Of a stretch of DNA of 64,000 bases, positions 8,544 to 18,767 are shown piece after piece. Origin of the DNA: an uncultured Lachnospiraceae bacterium (GTDB lineage Bacteria; Bacillota; Clostridia; Lachnospirales; Lachnospiraceae); NCBI GenBank assembly GCA_945868305.1, contig CAMBKU010000003.1, forward strand, positions 1-64,000, in the 5' to 3' direction. Numbering within the stretch: position 1 is the stretch's first letter; every line of letters starts with the position of its first letter. Below the pieces are notes generated by a model. That model saw only the letters and a program-made list of their open reading frames with translations, had not been told where the DNA came from and did no database searches. The translations under genes and the position numbers were made by a program.

Positions 8544-9131
8544 CTATAAACTGCCTTTCGTCGATAAAATATCCGTAATCCGTGGATCTAAGCCGGTTGC
8601 TTCGTCCAGTGCTCTGGCAAATGCCTTAAACATTGCCTCTATCATATGATGATTATTTCCGGCGGACAATACCTTAATGTGAAGGTTCATGCCTGCAGAA
8701 TAAGAAATAGCATAGAAAAATTCCTTTACCATCTCGGTATCCATATAACCCACACGGTCTGTGGTAAATTCTCCGTCGAAAGACAAATACGGACGTCCCG
8801 AAATATCAATAGCACAAAGCACTAGGGTTTCGTCCATCGGTAAAATACAGCTTCCAAAGCGCTTCATCCCTTTTTTATCGCCAACCGCTTCACGGATTGC
8901 CGTTCCGAGAACAATCCCAGTATCTTCAATCGTATGATGGCAATCCACCACAAGGTCACCCTTGACCTTAACGTTAAGATCAAATAAACCATGTCTTGAA
9001 AAACCGTCCAGCATATGATCAAAAAATCCGATTCCCGTATCAATATCAGCTTTTCCGGTTCCATCCAGCTTTAAGGTAAGAGAAATGTCCGTTTCCTTTG
9101 TTGTTCTTTTACATTCTGCAATTCGTTCCAT
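8544..9131 (-). CDS. hisB: Imidazoleglycerol-phosphate dehydratase
   Basis: A 195-residue, monofunctional HisB that dehydrates imidazoleglycerol phosphate to imidazole-acetol phosphate. The manganese-binding repeats are visible: FFDHMLDGFSRHG (about 37), VDCHHTIEDTGI (about 64) and AGNNHHMIEAMFKAFARAL (about 160). The fused phosphatase seen in enterobacteria is absent. It lies nine bases upstream of hisIE and 21 bases downstream of hisD. Confidence 0.97.
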   Translation of the reverse strand: MERIAECKRTTKETDISLTLKLDGTGKADIDTGIGFFDHMLDGFSRHGLFDLNVKVKGDLVVDCHHTIEDTGIVLGTAIREAVGDKKGMKRFGSCILPMDETLVLCAIDISGRPYLSFDGEFTTDRVGYMDTEMVKEFFYAISYSAGMNLHIKVLSAGNNHHMIEAMFKAFARALDEATGLDPRITDILSTKGSL

Positions 9132-9152
9132 CGCGCACTCCCTTTCCTCAAT

Positions 9153-10454
9153 TCATTTCTTATTATCTTCAAATCTTACCCGGATTGAATTTGCATGCGC
9201 AGTAAGCTGTTCACATTCTGCAAACTGCACAATATCTTTATAAACCGGCTCTAATGCTTCTCTGGAGTAAGAAATAATACTGGACTTTTTCACAAAGGCA
9301 TCAACACCAAGCGGTGAGAAAAACTTTGCGGTTCCGTTGGTCGGAAGCACGTGATTTGGTCCGGCAAAATAGTCACCTAACGGTTCACTGCTATATTCTC
9401 CTAAGAAAATCGCACCTGCATTGCGAATTTTAGTCATTGTTTCAAAAGGATTTACCGTAATAATCTCAAGGTGCTCCGGTGCAATCTCATTTGCCGTGGC
9501 AATGGCAGTCTCCATATCCTCGGCAACCAGAATATAGCCAAACTGATCTAATGATTTCTGAATAATTTCTTTTCTGGATAATTCTGCTACAAACTTGTCA
9601 ACTTCCTTTGATACTTCATCTGCCAGTTCTTTGCTGGTAGTGACAAGAATCGCAGAAGCCATTTCATCATGCTCCGCCTGAGAAAGCAGATCGGCAGCTA
9701 CATAACGAGCATTTGCCGTTTCATCAGCCAGAACCAAAATCTCGCTTGGACCTGCAATAGAATCAATATTGACATAACCAAATACAGCCTTTTTTGCCAG
9801 CGCAACATAAATATTTCCTGGTCCCACGATTTTATCGACCTTGGGAATACTTTCCGTACCAAAAGCAAGGGCTGCTATTGCCTGGGCACCGCCGACTTTA
9901 TAAATCTTGTCTGCACCTGCTTCTTTTGCAGCAACCAACGTAGATGGGTTGACTTTTCCATCCTTTCCAGGCGGCGTTGTCATAATAATCTCATCTACAC
10001 CTGCGACTTTCGCAGGAACAATATTCATCAGCACCGAAGAAGGATAAACCGCCTTTCCGCCAGGCACATATACACCGACTTTCTGAAGCGGTGTTACCTT
10101 CTGACCTAAAATTGCTCCGTTAGATTCCGTAGAAATCCAGCTGTTTTGCTTTTGCTTTTCATGATAGGAACGAATATTTACAAGAGATTTTTGCATAACC
10201 TTTAAAAGGGTTTTATCCACTTTCTCATATGCTTCTTTTATTTCATCTTCAGTTACAAGGATGTTGCCGGCATTAATGTCAGCTCCGTCAAATTTTTTCG
10301 AGTATTCAAAAATAGCAGCATCTTTATTTTTGCGCACATTGGCAACAATATCCGCCACTCTGCCCTCAAATTCACCATAACTGTTCGGACTTCTTTTTAA
10401 TAAATTTTCGAGGATGTTCTCGGTCGTTTCTTGGGTTAAAGTTACAATTCTCAT
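9153..10454 (-). CDS. hisD: Histidinol dehydrogenase
   Basis: A 433-residue zinc- and NAD-dependent enzyme that oxidises histidinol to histidine in two steps. Recognisable blocks are VGVYVPGGKAVYPSSVLM, IDSIAGPSEILVLAD and the catalytic EIAPEHLEI with the Glu/His pair, then GPNHVLPTNGTAKF. Length is normal. Third gene of the operon, 22 bases after hisG. Confidence 0.97.
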   Translation of the reverse strand: MRIVTLTQETTENILENLLKRSPNSYGEFEGRVADIVANVRKNKDAAIFEYSKKFDGADINAGNILVTEDEIKEAYEKVDKTLLKVMQKSLVNIRSYHEKQKQNSWISTESNGAILGQKVTPLQKVGVYVPGGKAVYPSSVLMNIVPAKVAGVDEIIMTTPPGKDGKVNPSTLVAAKEAGADKIYKVGGAQAIAALAFGTESIPKVDKIVGPGNIYVALAKKAVFGYVNIDSIAGPSEILVLADETANARYVAADLLSQAEHDEMASAILVTTSKELADEVSKEVDKFVAELSRKEIIQKSLDQFGYILVAEDMETAIATANEIAPEHLEIITVNPFETMTKIRNAGAIFLGEYSSEPLGDYFAGPNHVLPTNGTAKFFSPLGVDAFVKKSSIISYSREALEPVYKDIVQFAECEQLTAHANSIRVRFEDNKK

Positions 10455-10476
10455 GACAATTCAGACTTCCTTTCTT

Positions 10477-11130
10477 TTAATTTTCGTTTATCACACGTTT
10501 TAAGTCAGTAATCAATTTTGTAATTCGCTCATTTTCCATCTTCATGCTGACCTGATTTACCACCATACGGGCAGACAGTGGGCACACCTCTTCCAAAACC
10601 ACAAGGCCATTTTCCCTTAAGGTAGAACCAGTTTCTACGATATCACAAATAACCTCGGAGAGCCCCACGATTGGAGCTAACTCAATAGAACCGTTTAACT
10701 TGATGATTTCTACAGTCTGATGCTTTTTATTATAGAAATAATCCTTTGCGATTCTTGGATATTTGGTAGCAACCCGGATCTGTTCATGATGTCTTAACAG
10801 CTCCTTCGCTTCTGCCGGACCGCAGATGCACATCCGGCATTTTCCAAAACCAAGATCAAGCACCTCATAAATATTTCTGGCTTCTTCCAGTATCGTGTCT
10901 TTTCCGACGATGCCAATATCAGCGGCTCCATACTCTACGTAGGTCGGTACATCGGGTCCCTTGGCAAGAAAAAAGCGGAGCTTATATTCCTCATTCACAA
11001 AAATCAGTTTTCTTGTATTTTTATCTTTCATTTCCTCACAGGTGATACCGATTTTTTCAAAAGTTTCCAGTGTTTTATTCGCAAGGCGTCCTTTTCCTAA
11101 AGCGAAGGTCAAGTATCTCATATCTTCCAT
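10477..11130 (-). CDS. hisG: ATP phosphoribosyltransferase, short form
   Basis: A 217-residue HisG catalytic subunit. It joins ATP and PRPP in the first step of histidine synthesis. It begins [11 protein letters not shown] and has the PRPP-binding block [13 protein letters not shown]. It lacks the C-terminal regulatory domain of the 290-300 residue form and so needs HisZ, which is encoded just upstream with a three-base gap. An internal Met (MRYLTF) three codons in is an alternative start. Confidence 0.96.
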   Translation of the reverse strand: MEDMRYLTFALGKGRLANKTLETFEKIGITCEEMKDKNTRKLIFVNEEYKLRFFLAKGPDVPTYVEYGAADIGIVGKDTILEEARNIYEVLDLGFGKCRMCICGPAEAKELLRHHEQIRVATKYPRIAKDYFYNKKHQTVEIIKLNGSIELAPIVGLSEVICDIVETGSTLRENGLVVLEEVCPLSARMVVNQVSMKMENERITKLITDLKRVINEN

Positions 11131-11133
11131 TTT

Positions 11134-12327
11134 CTATTCCCCAATCTTATATGTAATCTGCATAATTCCGGTTCTTTTTGCATATGCCTCGTATTCTGTT
11201 TTTCCATGAGCCGGATCATACAAAAGCAACTCTACAAAGTTTCCGTTTTTCCGAAGTTCTTTTGCCTGTTCAATCGCTTCTTTTTTGTGCGCGTTATCAT
11301 AAACAAAAAGCTGTGTCTTATTTTCCACATAAACCGGAATCTTCTGCCGGGATAAAGCAGCTAAAAGCTGGTCAATGACAACTGCAAAACCGATAGCAGG
11401 TGATTTTTTTCCGAAATGAGTCAAAAGTTCATCATACCGTCCGCCTTTTACGATAGGTTCTCCGCTTCCGAAGGTATAACCTGCAAAAATGATTCCGGTA
11501 TAATAATGATACTTACTGATTACGCTGAGTTCATAGGAAACATATTTATCTACGCCGTAAAGCTTTAAGACTTCATCCAGTTTCTCAAGACGTTCAACTG
11601 CATGCAAAATACGGCTGTAAGGAGCTGCAAGTCTTTTTACTTCTGCCAGATCATCTGCCGAATTATAAAAGGTTCCAATCTTCCCGAAAAGCTGCTTTAA
11701 ATCTGTATCCATAGGAAGATTTGCCACAAATTCTTCTACTCCGAAGAAATTCTTATTGGCAATGAGGTCCTTTAATTCTTCCTCACTGTCTTCATCTAAT
11801 CCAGCTGCATCCATTAATCCCTGCAAAAATTCCGCATGACCAATGCCTAACTGGAATTCCTTTAAACCGGAGGTTAAAAGACAGTCCACTGCCATTGCAA
11901 TGATTTCTGCATCTGCATCTACAGAATCCTCACCAATCAACTCCGCACCAAGCTGTGTATTCTCCTTCAGACGTCCCTGATAACTATTGTTGTTGATGAA
12001 AGTGTTACCCATATAGGAAAGCCGGATTGGAAGCTCCTCGTCCATATAATACTTTACAGCACACCGGGCAATGGATGGTGTGATATCAGGGCGAAGCACC
12101 AGCGTGTTGCCCTCTCTGTCAAAAAACTTATATAACTCCCGGGAAGGAATTGTTCCAATCTCTTTTCCGAAAATATCAAAAAATTCAAAGGTAGGTGTCT
12201 CAATGGCATGATATCCATAGCTTTTTAGCGTATCCCGCAGATTATCCTGCAGTACCATCTTCTTCTCACATTCCCCATTATAAATATCCCTTACACCCTC
12301 TGGTGTATGAAGTAACTGCTGTTTCAT
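11134..12327 (-). CDS. hisZ: ATP phosphoribosyltransferase regulatory subunit
   Basis: A HisRS-like protein without tRNA ligase function that activates short HisG and carries histidine feedback. It has class II synthetase-type blocks (TPEGVRDIYN at the start, LVLRPDITPSIARCA, and GSGEPIVKGGRYDELL). The ORF track starts at 12351, but GGAGG lies just before the ATG at 12327 (MKQQLLHTPEG), which gives 397 residues and a normal N terminus. First gene of the his operon. Confidence 0.94.
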   Translation of the reverse strand: MKQQLLHTPEGVRDIYNGECEKKMVLQDNLRDTLKSYGYHAIETPTFEFFDIFGKEIGTIPSRELYKFFDREGNTLVLRPDITPSIARCAVKYYMDEELPIRLSYMGNTFINNNSYQGRLKENTQLGAELIGEDSVDADAEIIAMAVDCLLTSGLKEFQLGIGHAEFLQGLMDAAGLDEDSEEELKDLIANKNFFGVEEFVANLPMDTDLKQLFGKIGTFYNSADDLAEVKRLAAPYSRILHAVERLEKLDEVLKLYGVDKYVSYELSVISKYHYYTGIIFAGYTFGSGEPIVKGGRYDELLTHFGKKSPAIGFAVVIDQLLAALSRQKIPVYVENKTQLFVYDNAHKKEAIEQAKELRKNGNFVELLLYDPAHGKTEYEAYAKRTGIMQITYKIGE

Positions 12328-12417
12328 AAAATCCTCCAAATCCTCGTTCATATTCCATCTATGTTCTTTTTTGCACTTTAGTGTGCTACCATGCTACTAC
12401 GCGAAAATACTTACCCT

Positions 12418-12446
12418 ATTATATCCAGTAACCGGTAAATTGTCAA
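12418..12446 (-). promoter_or_regulatory. Consensus SigA promoter of the his operon
   Basis: TTGACA, 17 bases, TATAAT on the minus strand, about 90 bases before the hisZ start. The short leader shows repeated TAGCA units and a weak GCAC/GTGC hairpin but no T-box or histidine-rich leader peptide. Confidence 0.92.
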
Positions 12447-12472
12447 TCCTTGGCAATAAAAGATTTTATCAT

Positions 12473-13006
12473 TTATTCCCGCAAATCAAGGTCTTTTTGC
12501 AATGTCGTCAGATAAGGAACCAGAACTCCCTTTTCCACAGATAAAAAGAAGTTCGGATCCAGTTCCTCATAGCGGAAGCTCTTGCGGCCACCTTCTTTCG
12601 CCCTGTTCCAATATACCAGAAGCTCAGCCAGTCTCAAATAATAAAATTCATTCCTTGCGGTAAAGGATAAAAGGAAAAAGGAAATGCCGCCTTGCTTTTC
12701 AAAATCCTCCATGAATTTTACCTGATGTTCATGTATATTTTGTAACGGAAACGTATCTGTATTACATTCCTTGGCATCAAAACAAACCGGAATGCCCTGC
12801 ACCGCACCAATATAGTCGACCGTACTTTTCTGGTCAAAATAGGCAAGCGTGATATGCCTGGTCTCTTTGTCAATATTGATTGGTGTAATCGGCGTAGGAA
12901 CTTTCTGAATCAACGCCAGTCCGTTTTCTAAATATTTTTCATTTGTCCGGTTAATAAATTCCTCTAAAGTGGAACCTCTTAAACCTCTTGAATTCCAAGT
13001 TGCCAT
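12473..13006 (-). CDS. recU: Holliday junction resolvase RecU
   Basis: A 177-residue Firmicutes-type Holliday junction resolvase. The PD-(D/E)xK-like nuclease core is visible in STVDYIGAVQGIPVCFDAKE (about residues 60-80), with a conserved NIHEHQVKFMEDFEKQGG block after it. It cuts four-way junctions during recombinational repair with RuvAB, whose genes are also in this window. Length is normal. It ends the minus-strand run that starts at the M23 peptidase gene. Confidence 0.93.
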   Translation of the reverse strand: MATWNSRGLRGSTLEEFINRTNEKYLENGLALIQKVPTPITPINIDKETRHITLAYFDQKSTVDYIGAVQGIPVCFDAKECNTDTFPLQNIHEHQVKFMEDFEKQGGISFFLLSFTARNEFYYLRLAELLVYWNRAKEGGRKSFRYEELDPNFFLSVEKGVLVPYLTTLQKDLDLRE

Positions 13007-13049
13007 AAATACTCCCTTTTCGCAGTCAAAAGCATTTGTCTATAATTTG

Positions 13050-14513
13050 CTAGATATATTTTTCCATGAGATAAAATCTTCCCTTACGCCAATCGATGTC
13101 GCCAGCTTTGGAATAACCGATACCGTAATACAATTTTAGCGCAAAGGGATTTTTGCTGAATACATCCAGCCGGATTGCATGAATTCCTAAAGTTTTCAAA
13201 TGATCTTCTATATGAAGTAATGTACTTTTGGCAATTCCCCTATTCTGAAAAACAGGATTCACACATAGTCTGTGTATAATATAAAACGGTTCCTCCTTAT
13301 ACTTCCAATTTCCATTTTCATATTCAACATCAAATTCCTGATTTAATACATAAATAACTGCAATGTGATTTCCCACAAGCCCGACGTAAAGCTGCTCTTT
13401 TTTAATATCTTCGTAAAAATCCTCTCTGGTAGGATAGATCTCATCCCATTGGAAAATGTTCTGCCTGTTCATAGTGTCTATTGCGTTATGAACCAGACTG
13501 CACACTTCATCCAAATCATTCAAATTTGCAATTCTGTAGGTTATCTTTTCCTTCCGTTCATTTTTTCCTAATATGTCAGAAAAGCTCTCTGGCAACGGTG
13601 CCGTCACCTCTCTCCCGTCACGGAACACCATCCGGTAAGCATGAAGCATCTGTCCTTTTATCTTAAAGTTTTCCTTTAACTTCAGGTTTAGCTTATGGTC
13701 GCCATATTTCTCATCTCCTGCGATTGGATGCCCGATAGAGGCAAGATGTGCCCGAATCTGGTGAGAACGCCCGGTAATAAGATGCACTTCAAGTAATGTA
13801 AAGCCATCACAGGATTTGATGGGCGTGTATTCCGTTTCAATATATTTACTACCTGCCACTTCGTATTCCAAAATTGTGACCTGATTGCTTTTTTCATCTT
13901 TTTTCAGGTAACCGGTAATCTTTTTTGGCTCTTTTACTATTCCCTTTACGATACAACGGTAATATTTTTTCAGCCGTCTGTCCTTTAACTGCTCTGCCAT
14001 ATCCTGTAATCCTTTTAAGCTTTTTCCGGCAATCAGAAGTCCCGACGTATTTCGATCCAGCCGGTTGCAGATAGATGGGCGGAAGGTCTTTAATTCTTCT
14101 TCTGAAATGGCACCGCTTTTTAACAGATAGTCTAAAATATATTCGTTGGCAGAGATATCCGAAGGTTTTGCTTTCTGGGAAAGCATTCCCTGGGGCTTAT
14201 TGATGATTAGGATATCTTCATCCTCATAAATTACATTAAGAGGATTCTCTTTCCCGTTCAAAAGCTGCTTTAACTCCGGCTCTGCCACAGCCGTCCCGGA
14301 AAATTTAAGAAAGGTCTCGTCTGAGAGAAAGAGCTTTACAAGATCCCCTTCCTTTAATTTTTCCGTACCCGCTGCCTTCTTTCCGTTTAAGGTGATGTTC
14401 TTCTTCCTTAACATCTTATACAGGAAGCCGTTTGTAGTCTCTTTCAGTAATTTATGAAGGTATTTATCCAGTCTTTGATTTGCTTCATTTTTTCCAATAA
14501 TATATTCTTTCAT
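13050..14513 (-). CDS. RluD-type pseudouridine synthase fused to a GNAT acetyltransferase
   Basis: 487 residues from the ATG at 14513, which has GGGAG upstream (the track's GTG at 14525 is less likely). Residues about 1-75 form an S4 RNA-binding domain (NQRLDKYLHKLL). Residues about 90-310 are an RluC/RluD-type pseudouridine synthase with catalytic Asp in NRLDRNTSGLLIAG and the block LITGRSHQIRAHLASIGHPI. From about 325 a GNAT N-acetyltransferase follows (RLCVNPVFQNRGIAKSTLL, the acetyl-CoA loop, and DVFSKNPFALKLYYGIGY). The pseudouridine synthase acts on rRNA or tRNA; the acetyltransferase substrate is unknown. The two parts form one uninterrupted ORF. Confidence 0.9.
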   Translation of the reverse strand: MKEYIIGKNEANQRLDKYLHKLLKETTNGFLYKMLRKKNITLNGKKAAGTEKLKEGDLVKLFLSDETFLKFSGTAVAEPELKQLLNGKENPLNVIYEDEDILIINKPQGMLSQKAKPSDISANEYILDYLLKSGAISEEELKTFRPSICNRLDRNTSGLLIAGKSLKGLQDMAEQLKDRRLKKYYRCIVKGIVKEPKKITGYLKKDEKSNQVTILEYEVAGSKYIETEYTPIKSCDGFTLLEVHLITGRSHQIRAHLASIGHPIAGDEKYGDHKLNLKLKENFKIKGQMLHAYRMVFRDGREVTAPLPESFSDILGKNERKEKITYRIANLNDLDEVCSLVHNAIDTMNRQNIFQWDEIYPTREDFYEDIKKEQLYVGLVGNHIAVIYVLNQEFDVEYENGNWKYKEEPFYIIHRLCVNPVFQNRGIAKSTLLHIEDHLKTLGIHAIRLDVFSKNPFALKLYYGIGYSKAGDIDWRKGRFYLMEKYI

Positions 14514-14531
14514 GATTTCTCCCACACAAGA

Positions 14532-16484
14532 CTATTTTGTTTTCTTTTTGTGTATATTCCGAATCGGCTTATGTGCCACTTTTTTACTGTTTGGTTTCCC
14601 GTTATGTTTGTCTTTTACCTGAAAGCTTGTTTTTCTATTTCCATTCTGCTGTTTTGCTGTTGCTCCTTTATTTTTTTCTTTTTTTATTTTTCTCGGACGA
14701 ATCAGACATTTTTCATCAAATCCTATTAAATCTTCACGTCCAGCTTTTATCAGTGCTTCATGCACCAAATCATAATTGTCCGGATTCCGGTATTGAATCA
14801 GGGCACGCTGCATTGCTTTTTCATGCGGATTTGTTGCAACATAGACAGGTTCCATGGTTCTTGGATCCAGTCCTGTATAATACATACAGGTGGAAATCGT
14901 AGATGGTGTGGGATAAAAATCCTGTACCTGTTCCGGCATATAGCCTAAATCCCGCAAAAACTCTGCAAGTTCCACCGCTTCTTTTAACGTAGAACCGGGA
15001 TGGGAGCTCATCAGATAAGGCACCAGATACTGTTTTTTGCCAAGCTTTTCATTCATCTTTTGATACTCTTTGACAAACTGGCGGTAAACTGCAACTGACG
15101 GTTTTCCCATTTTCTGGAGCACTGCATCAGAAATATGCTCCGGTGCCACTTTAAGCTGACCGCTGACATGATGTTCACAAAGTTCCTTTAAAAAGGTGCG
15201 GTCCTTATCGGCTAACAGATAATCAAAACGGATACCGGAACGGATAAACACTTTTTTTACCTTCGGCAAAGCTCTAAGTTTATGCAAAAGCTCCAGATAG
15301 TCTCTGTGATCTGCGATTAAATTTTCACAGGGCTTCGGAAACAGACACTGTTTGTTCGGACAGGCCCCCTTTGTCTGCTGTTTTTTGCAGGCAGGTGCCC
15401 GGAAATTTGCCGTTGGTCCTCCCACATCATGAATATATCCCTTAAAGTCCTTATCCTCTGTGATCTGTTTTGCTTCCTTTAAAATAGAGTCATGGCTTCT
15501 GGTCTGGATAATTCTGCCCTGATGAAAAGTCAGCGCACAGAAGCTACAGCCGCCAAAACACCCCCGATTGCTGATTAAGCTGTTTTTCACTTCGGAAATA
15601 GCTGGAACTCCGCCCAGCGCTTCATAAGAGGGATGATACGTCCGCATATACGGAAGGTCATAGACCTCATCCATTTCGGCCTGGGAAAGTGGCTTCTGTG
15701 GCGGATTCTGAACTACAAACAACTTTTCATCATAGGTTTCAAACAATCGCCTTGCCACAAATGGGTCAGTATTGCAGTACTGCGTATAAAAGCTTTTTGC
15801 ATAGGCACACTTGTCGGCCTTTATCTCTTCAAAATGCGGCAGTTCAATGGCATCATAAATGTCTTGCCTGTTTCTCGTTTTATAAACCGTGCCGTCAACA
15901 AAAGTAATATCCTTTACATCCAGTCCACTGTCCAGGGCCTCTGCGAGCTGCACCACACTGCGCTCTCCCATGCCGTACATGACAATATCAGCACCGGAAT
16001 CTAAAAGAATGGAACGCTTTACTTTATTAGACCAGTAATCATAATGGCCAAGCCTGCGCAGGCTGGCTTCAATCCCGCCAATCAAAATAGGCGTATGCTT
16101 ATAGGCCTGCCGAATCAGATTGCAATAAACGATGGTTGCATAATCCGGGCGCTTTCCCATAACACCGCCTGGGGTAAAGGAATCCGTATTTCTTCTGTGC
16201 TTGGATACAGAATAATGGTTTACCATGGAATCCATATTTCCTGCAGTCACAAGAAACGCCAGCCTTGGCTCTCCGAAAATGGAAATACTCTCTTTGTTTC
16301 TCCAGTCCGGCTGTGAAATAATCCCAACCGTATATCCGTGAAGTTGCAAAATACGGCTGATAATAGCATGTCCAAAGGAGGGATGATCCACGTAAGCATC
16401 CCCAATGACATAGACAAAATCAAACTGTGAAATATGCTCCTTTTGCATATCTTCTTTTGAAATTGGTAAAAATCCGTTACTCAT
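14532..16484 (-). CDS. YgiQ family radical SAM protein
   Basis: A 650-residue protein of the YgiQ/UPF0313 family. An N-terminal domain ([20 protein letters not shown]) is followed by the radical SAM cluster motif [20 protein letters not shown] at about 310, and a region with further cysteines ([22 protein letters not shown]). The last 50 residues are a low-complexity Lys-rich tail. Function is not established for the family. Overlaps the upstream HAD gene by eight bases. Confidence 0.9.
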   Translation of the reverse strand: MSNGFLPISKEDMQKEHISQFDFVYVIGDAYVDHPSFGHAIISRILQLHGYTVGIISQPDWRNKESISIFGEPRLAFLVTAGNMDSMVNHYSVSKHRRNTDSFTPGGVMGKRPDYATIVYCNLIRQAYKHTPILIGGIEASLRRLGHYDYWSNKVKRSILLDSGADIVMYGMGERSVVQLAEALDSGLDVKDITFVDGTVYKTRNRQDIYDAIELPHFEEIKADKCAYAKSFYTQYCNTDPFVARRLFETYDEKLFVVQNPPQKPLSQAEMDEVYDLPYMRTYHPSYEALGGVPAISEVKNSLISNRGCFGGCSFCALTFHQGRIIQTRSHDSILKEAKQITEDKDFKGYIHDVGGPTANFRAPACKKQQTKGACPNKQCLFPKPCENLIADHRDYLELLHKLRALPKVKKVFIRSGIRFDYLLADKDRTFLKELCEHHVSGQLKVAPEHISDAVLQKMGKPSVAVYRQFVKEYQKMNEKLGKKQYLVPYLMSSHPGSTLKEAVELAEFLRDLGYMPEQVQDFYPTPSTISTCMYYTGLDPRTMEPVYVATNPHEKAMQRALIQYRNPDNYDLVHEALIKAGREDLIGFDEKCLIRPRKIKKEKNKGATAKQQNGNRKTSFQVKDKHNGKPNSKKVAHKPIRNIHKKKTK

Positions 16485-17151
16485 GCTTTAAAACCTCATA
16501 GGAATGATCTAAGATTTGTTCATAGGATGTAATATAATAATCTGCCAGTTTCTTTTTGCTCTCCACCAGATCCACAGAATAAGCATCTTCAATGGCGCAT
16601 ACCGTCATCCCGGCATTTTTTCCGGCAAGAATGCCATTTGGAATGTCCTCAAATACCAGACAGCCTGCTGGAGAAACCATAAGCTGTTCCGCTGTCCGAA
16701 GAAACACATCCGGTGCAGGCTTTCCCTTTTTGACCTCGTCAGAGGTCTGAAACACATCAATATAAGAATAAAGGTCGTGCGCCGTAGCAACGGCATGTAG
16801 CAGATCTCTGGAATTGCTGGTAGCAATTCCGGTTTTTATTCCCTTTTCTTTTAAATATTTCAAAAAGTGTTCTGCACCAGGTTTAAAAGGAACTTCCTTT
16901 TTATATTTTTCCCGAGCCATTCCGTTCCAGATAACTTTTAATTCCTCTGGTGTCTCAGAAATTGGAAAGGCTGCGGCAAAATATTCGGCAGTCTCATCAA
17001 AACTCATGCCTTCTATCTCTGCTTCCAGATTTTCGGGATATGCAAGCCCTTTTTTCGCCAGAAATTCCATGTCAATTCCCTTCCACATCCACATGGAATC
17101 TACCAATGTACCATCTAAATCAAAAATCACTGCTTTTTTATGCTCTAACAT
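16477..17151 (-). CDS. HAD-superfamily phosphatase/phosphomutase, beta-phosphoglucomutase-like
   Basis: A 224-residue HAD hydrolase, subfamily IA. Motif I is [17 protein letters not shown], motif [11 protein letters not shown], motif III around [10 protein letters not shown], and motif [17 protein letters not shown]. The helical cap between motifs I and II matches beta-phosphoglucomutase or small-metabolite phosphatases; the substrate cannot be assigned. Start taken at ATG 17151 (the track uses GTG 17154). It overlaps both neighbours, showing tight coupling. Confidence 0.85.
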   Translation of the reverse strand: MLEHKKAVIFDLDGTLVDSMWMWKGIDMEFLAKKGLAYPENLEAEIEGMSFDETAEYFAAAFPISETPEELKVIWNGMAREKYKKEVPFKPGAEHFLKYLKEKGIKTGIATSNSRDLLHAVATAHDLYSYIDVFQTSDEVKKGKPAPDVFLRTAEQLMVSPAGCLVFEDIPNGILAGKNAGMTVCAIEDAYSVDLVESKKKLADYYITSYEQILDHSYEVLKHE

Positions 17152-17869
17152 CACTGTTTCCTTTCAAATCGCTTATTTCTTTTTCGGAAAGCGGTCGATA
17201 CTGTCCGGGCTTTAATGTATCATCCAAAGACAGTGTTCCCATAGAAAGCCGCTTTAAATATAATACCTCTTTTCCAACTGCTTCAAACATCCGTTTTACC
17301 TGATGAAATTTTCCCTCTGTGATTGTAAGACAAATTTCCGATATTTCATCGGAAGTTAAGATTACAAGTTCTGCCGGAAGTGTTGGCTTTTTTTCTCCAA
17401 TATCAAGTCCTGCTTTCATTCTTGTCACATCCGTGTCATCCACCCTGCCTCTAATTTTTGCAAAGTATGTTTTTTTCACATGCTTCTTTGGTGACAGAAG
17501 CTTATGCGCTAAAGCACCGTCATTTGTGATAAGCAAAAGTCCCTCTGTATCGATATCCAGTCTCCCCACCGGGAAGAAATCTTTTTTCTGTGGCACTTCC
17601 AGTATATCCAACACTGTTTTATGAATTTCGTCCTCCGTAGCAGACACATATCCGGCAGGTTTATTTAACATATAATAAGAAAACTTTGCATAAGCAATTT
17701 TCTTACCATTTAGTGTAACGATATCCATTTCCGGATCCACTTTAAACTCCGGCCTTTTTACGCTCTCTCCGTTGACAGAAACCTGCCCCTTTTTTATAAT
17801 TTCTTTTATCTCACTTCTTGTGCCGATTCCCATATCGGCAAGATATTTATCCAATCTTAAATTCTTCAT
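17138..17869 (-). CDS. RsuA/RluB-type pseudouridine synthase
   Basis: 243 residues with an N-terminal S4 domain (LRLDKYLADMGIGTRSEIK) and the catalytic block FPVGRLDIDTEGLLLITNDG, followed by LTITEGKFHQVKRMFEAVG. It isomerises a uridine in 16S or 23S rRNA; which site cannot be told. It overlaps the HAD gene by 14 bases and follows the M23 gene by nine. Confidence 0.92.
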   Translation of the reverse strand: MKNLRLDKYLADMGIGTRSEIKEIIKKGQVSVNGESVKRPEFKVDPEMDIVTLNGKKIAYAKFSYYMLNKPAGYVSATEDEIHKTVLDILEVPQKKDFFPVGRLDIDTEGLLLITNDGALAHKLLSPKKHVKKTYFAKIRGRVDDTDVTRMKAGLDIGEKKPTLPAELVILTSDEISEICLTITEGKFHQVKRMFEAVGKEVLYLKRLSMGTLSLDDTLKPGQYRPLSEKEISDLKGNSDVRA

Positions 17870-17878
17870 GATATATCC

Positions 17879-18721
17879 TTAATAATCATAACTTAACTTT
17901 TTTTCATCTAAAGTGCGTAAAATCCAGTACGGATTTACACTGACCTCATTTCCATCTTTATCGTTAATGTAGATTCCAACATGCAGATGCACAGGAAAAT
18001 TACCGACAGTTCCTTCTGTATCACTATAACCGCTGTCACCCATGAATCCCAATAGTTCACCTGCTCTTATTTCATCTCCGGCCTTAAAATCTTTTGCGTA
18101 ATCATATAAATGCGCATAATAGAAATATCCGCCGCTCGGACTACGGATACCAAGCCGCCAGCCGCCCAGTTTTAACCAGCCCACCTGCTCTACTATACCA
18201 TCTGTCATGCTTACAACAGGGTAAACTCCACGTTCATTTATGGATGCCATAATATCACAGCCTTCGTGTCCCCGTTTCCCACCGTAAGTGCGGCTCTGCA
18301 TCCAGGAATCCGAATAACTTACTGTGGCATTGTCATTTTGTTCGGATTCCGGAACCGGAAAATAAACGACATCCTTCCAGACCGCATCAATATAGGAAAT
18401 AAATTCCTGTTGTACAGGATTTTTTCTACGCTCTAAACGCTTTGTAAGCTGTAATGCTGTATCTTCCCCGGTATCTCCGGTCACAAAATAGCAAAAAAGC
18501 CGATTGGAAAAGTCTGCCTTACTTCCATCTTTCTTTAACGTTTTTGAAACCTCAAGTGGAACCTGTTCATCCCGGAAGGTCTCATAAATCCGATCCCGGT
18601 CTATCACATAAGCAAACTTGGCTTCCTGCTCCATCCGGGCAAAAAGCTGTACATCCAGGCAAAGAATGCCTACAAACATAAGAAAACCAAAGACCGAAAA
18701 AGAATGTTTCTTTTTTTTCAT
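17879..18721 (-). CDS. Membrane-anchored M23 family metallopeptidase
   Basis: About 280 residues. A Lys-rich start is followed by one membrane anchor (about residues 8-26). The C-terminal M23/LytM domain has the zinc ligands in HEGCD (about 174) and the HLHVG motif (about 250), so it is expected to be an active peptidoglycan endopeptidase outside the membrane. Its start codon is unclear: the track uses GTG 18730; the ATG at 18721 (MKKKKHSFS) gives a classical anchor. It is divergent from ylbJ across fewer than 50 bases. A sporulation link is only suggested by that neighbour. Confidence 0.85.
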   Translation of the reverse strand: MKKKKHSFSVFGFLMFVGILCLDVQLFARMEQEAKFAYVIDRDRIYETFRDEQVPLEVSKTLKKDGSKADFSNRLFCYFVTGDTGEDTALQLTKRLERRKNPVQQEFISYIDAVWKDVVYFPVPESEQNDNATVSYSDSWMQSRTYGGKRGHEGCDIMASINERGVYPVVSMTDGIVEQVGWLKLGGWRLGIRSPSGGYFYYAHLYDYAKDFKAGDEIRAGELLGFMGDSGYSDTEGTVGNFPVHLHVGIYINDKDGNEVSVNPYWILRTLDEKKLSYDY

Positions 18722-18767
18722 TACACACACTTGTCATATCATTTCTTTTTTCTAAATATATTGAAGT

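Noticed and set aside
12328-12417. Possible T-box or histidine attenuator in the hisZ leader
   Set aside because: The leader is only about 90 bases, has no T-box signature (no TGGTACCGCG-like box) and no His-rich short ORF; only weak repeats are seen.
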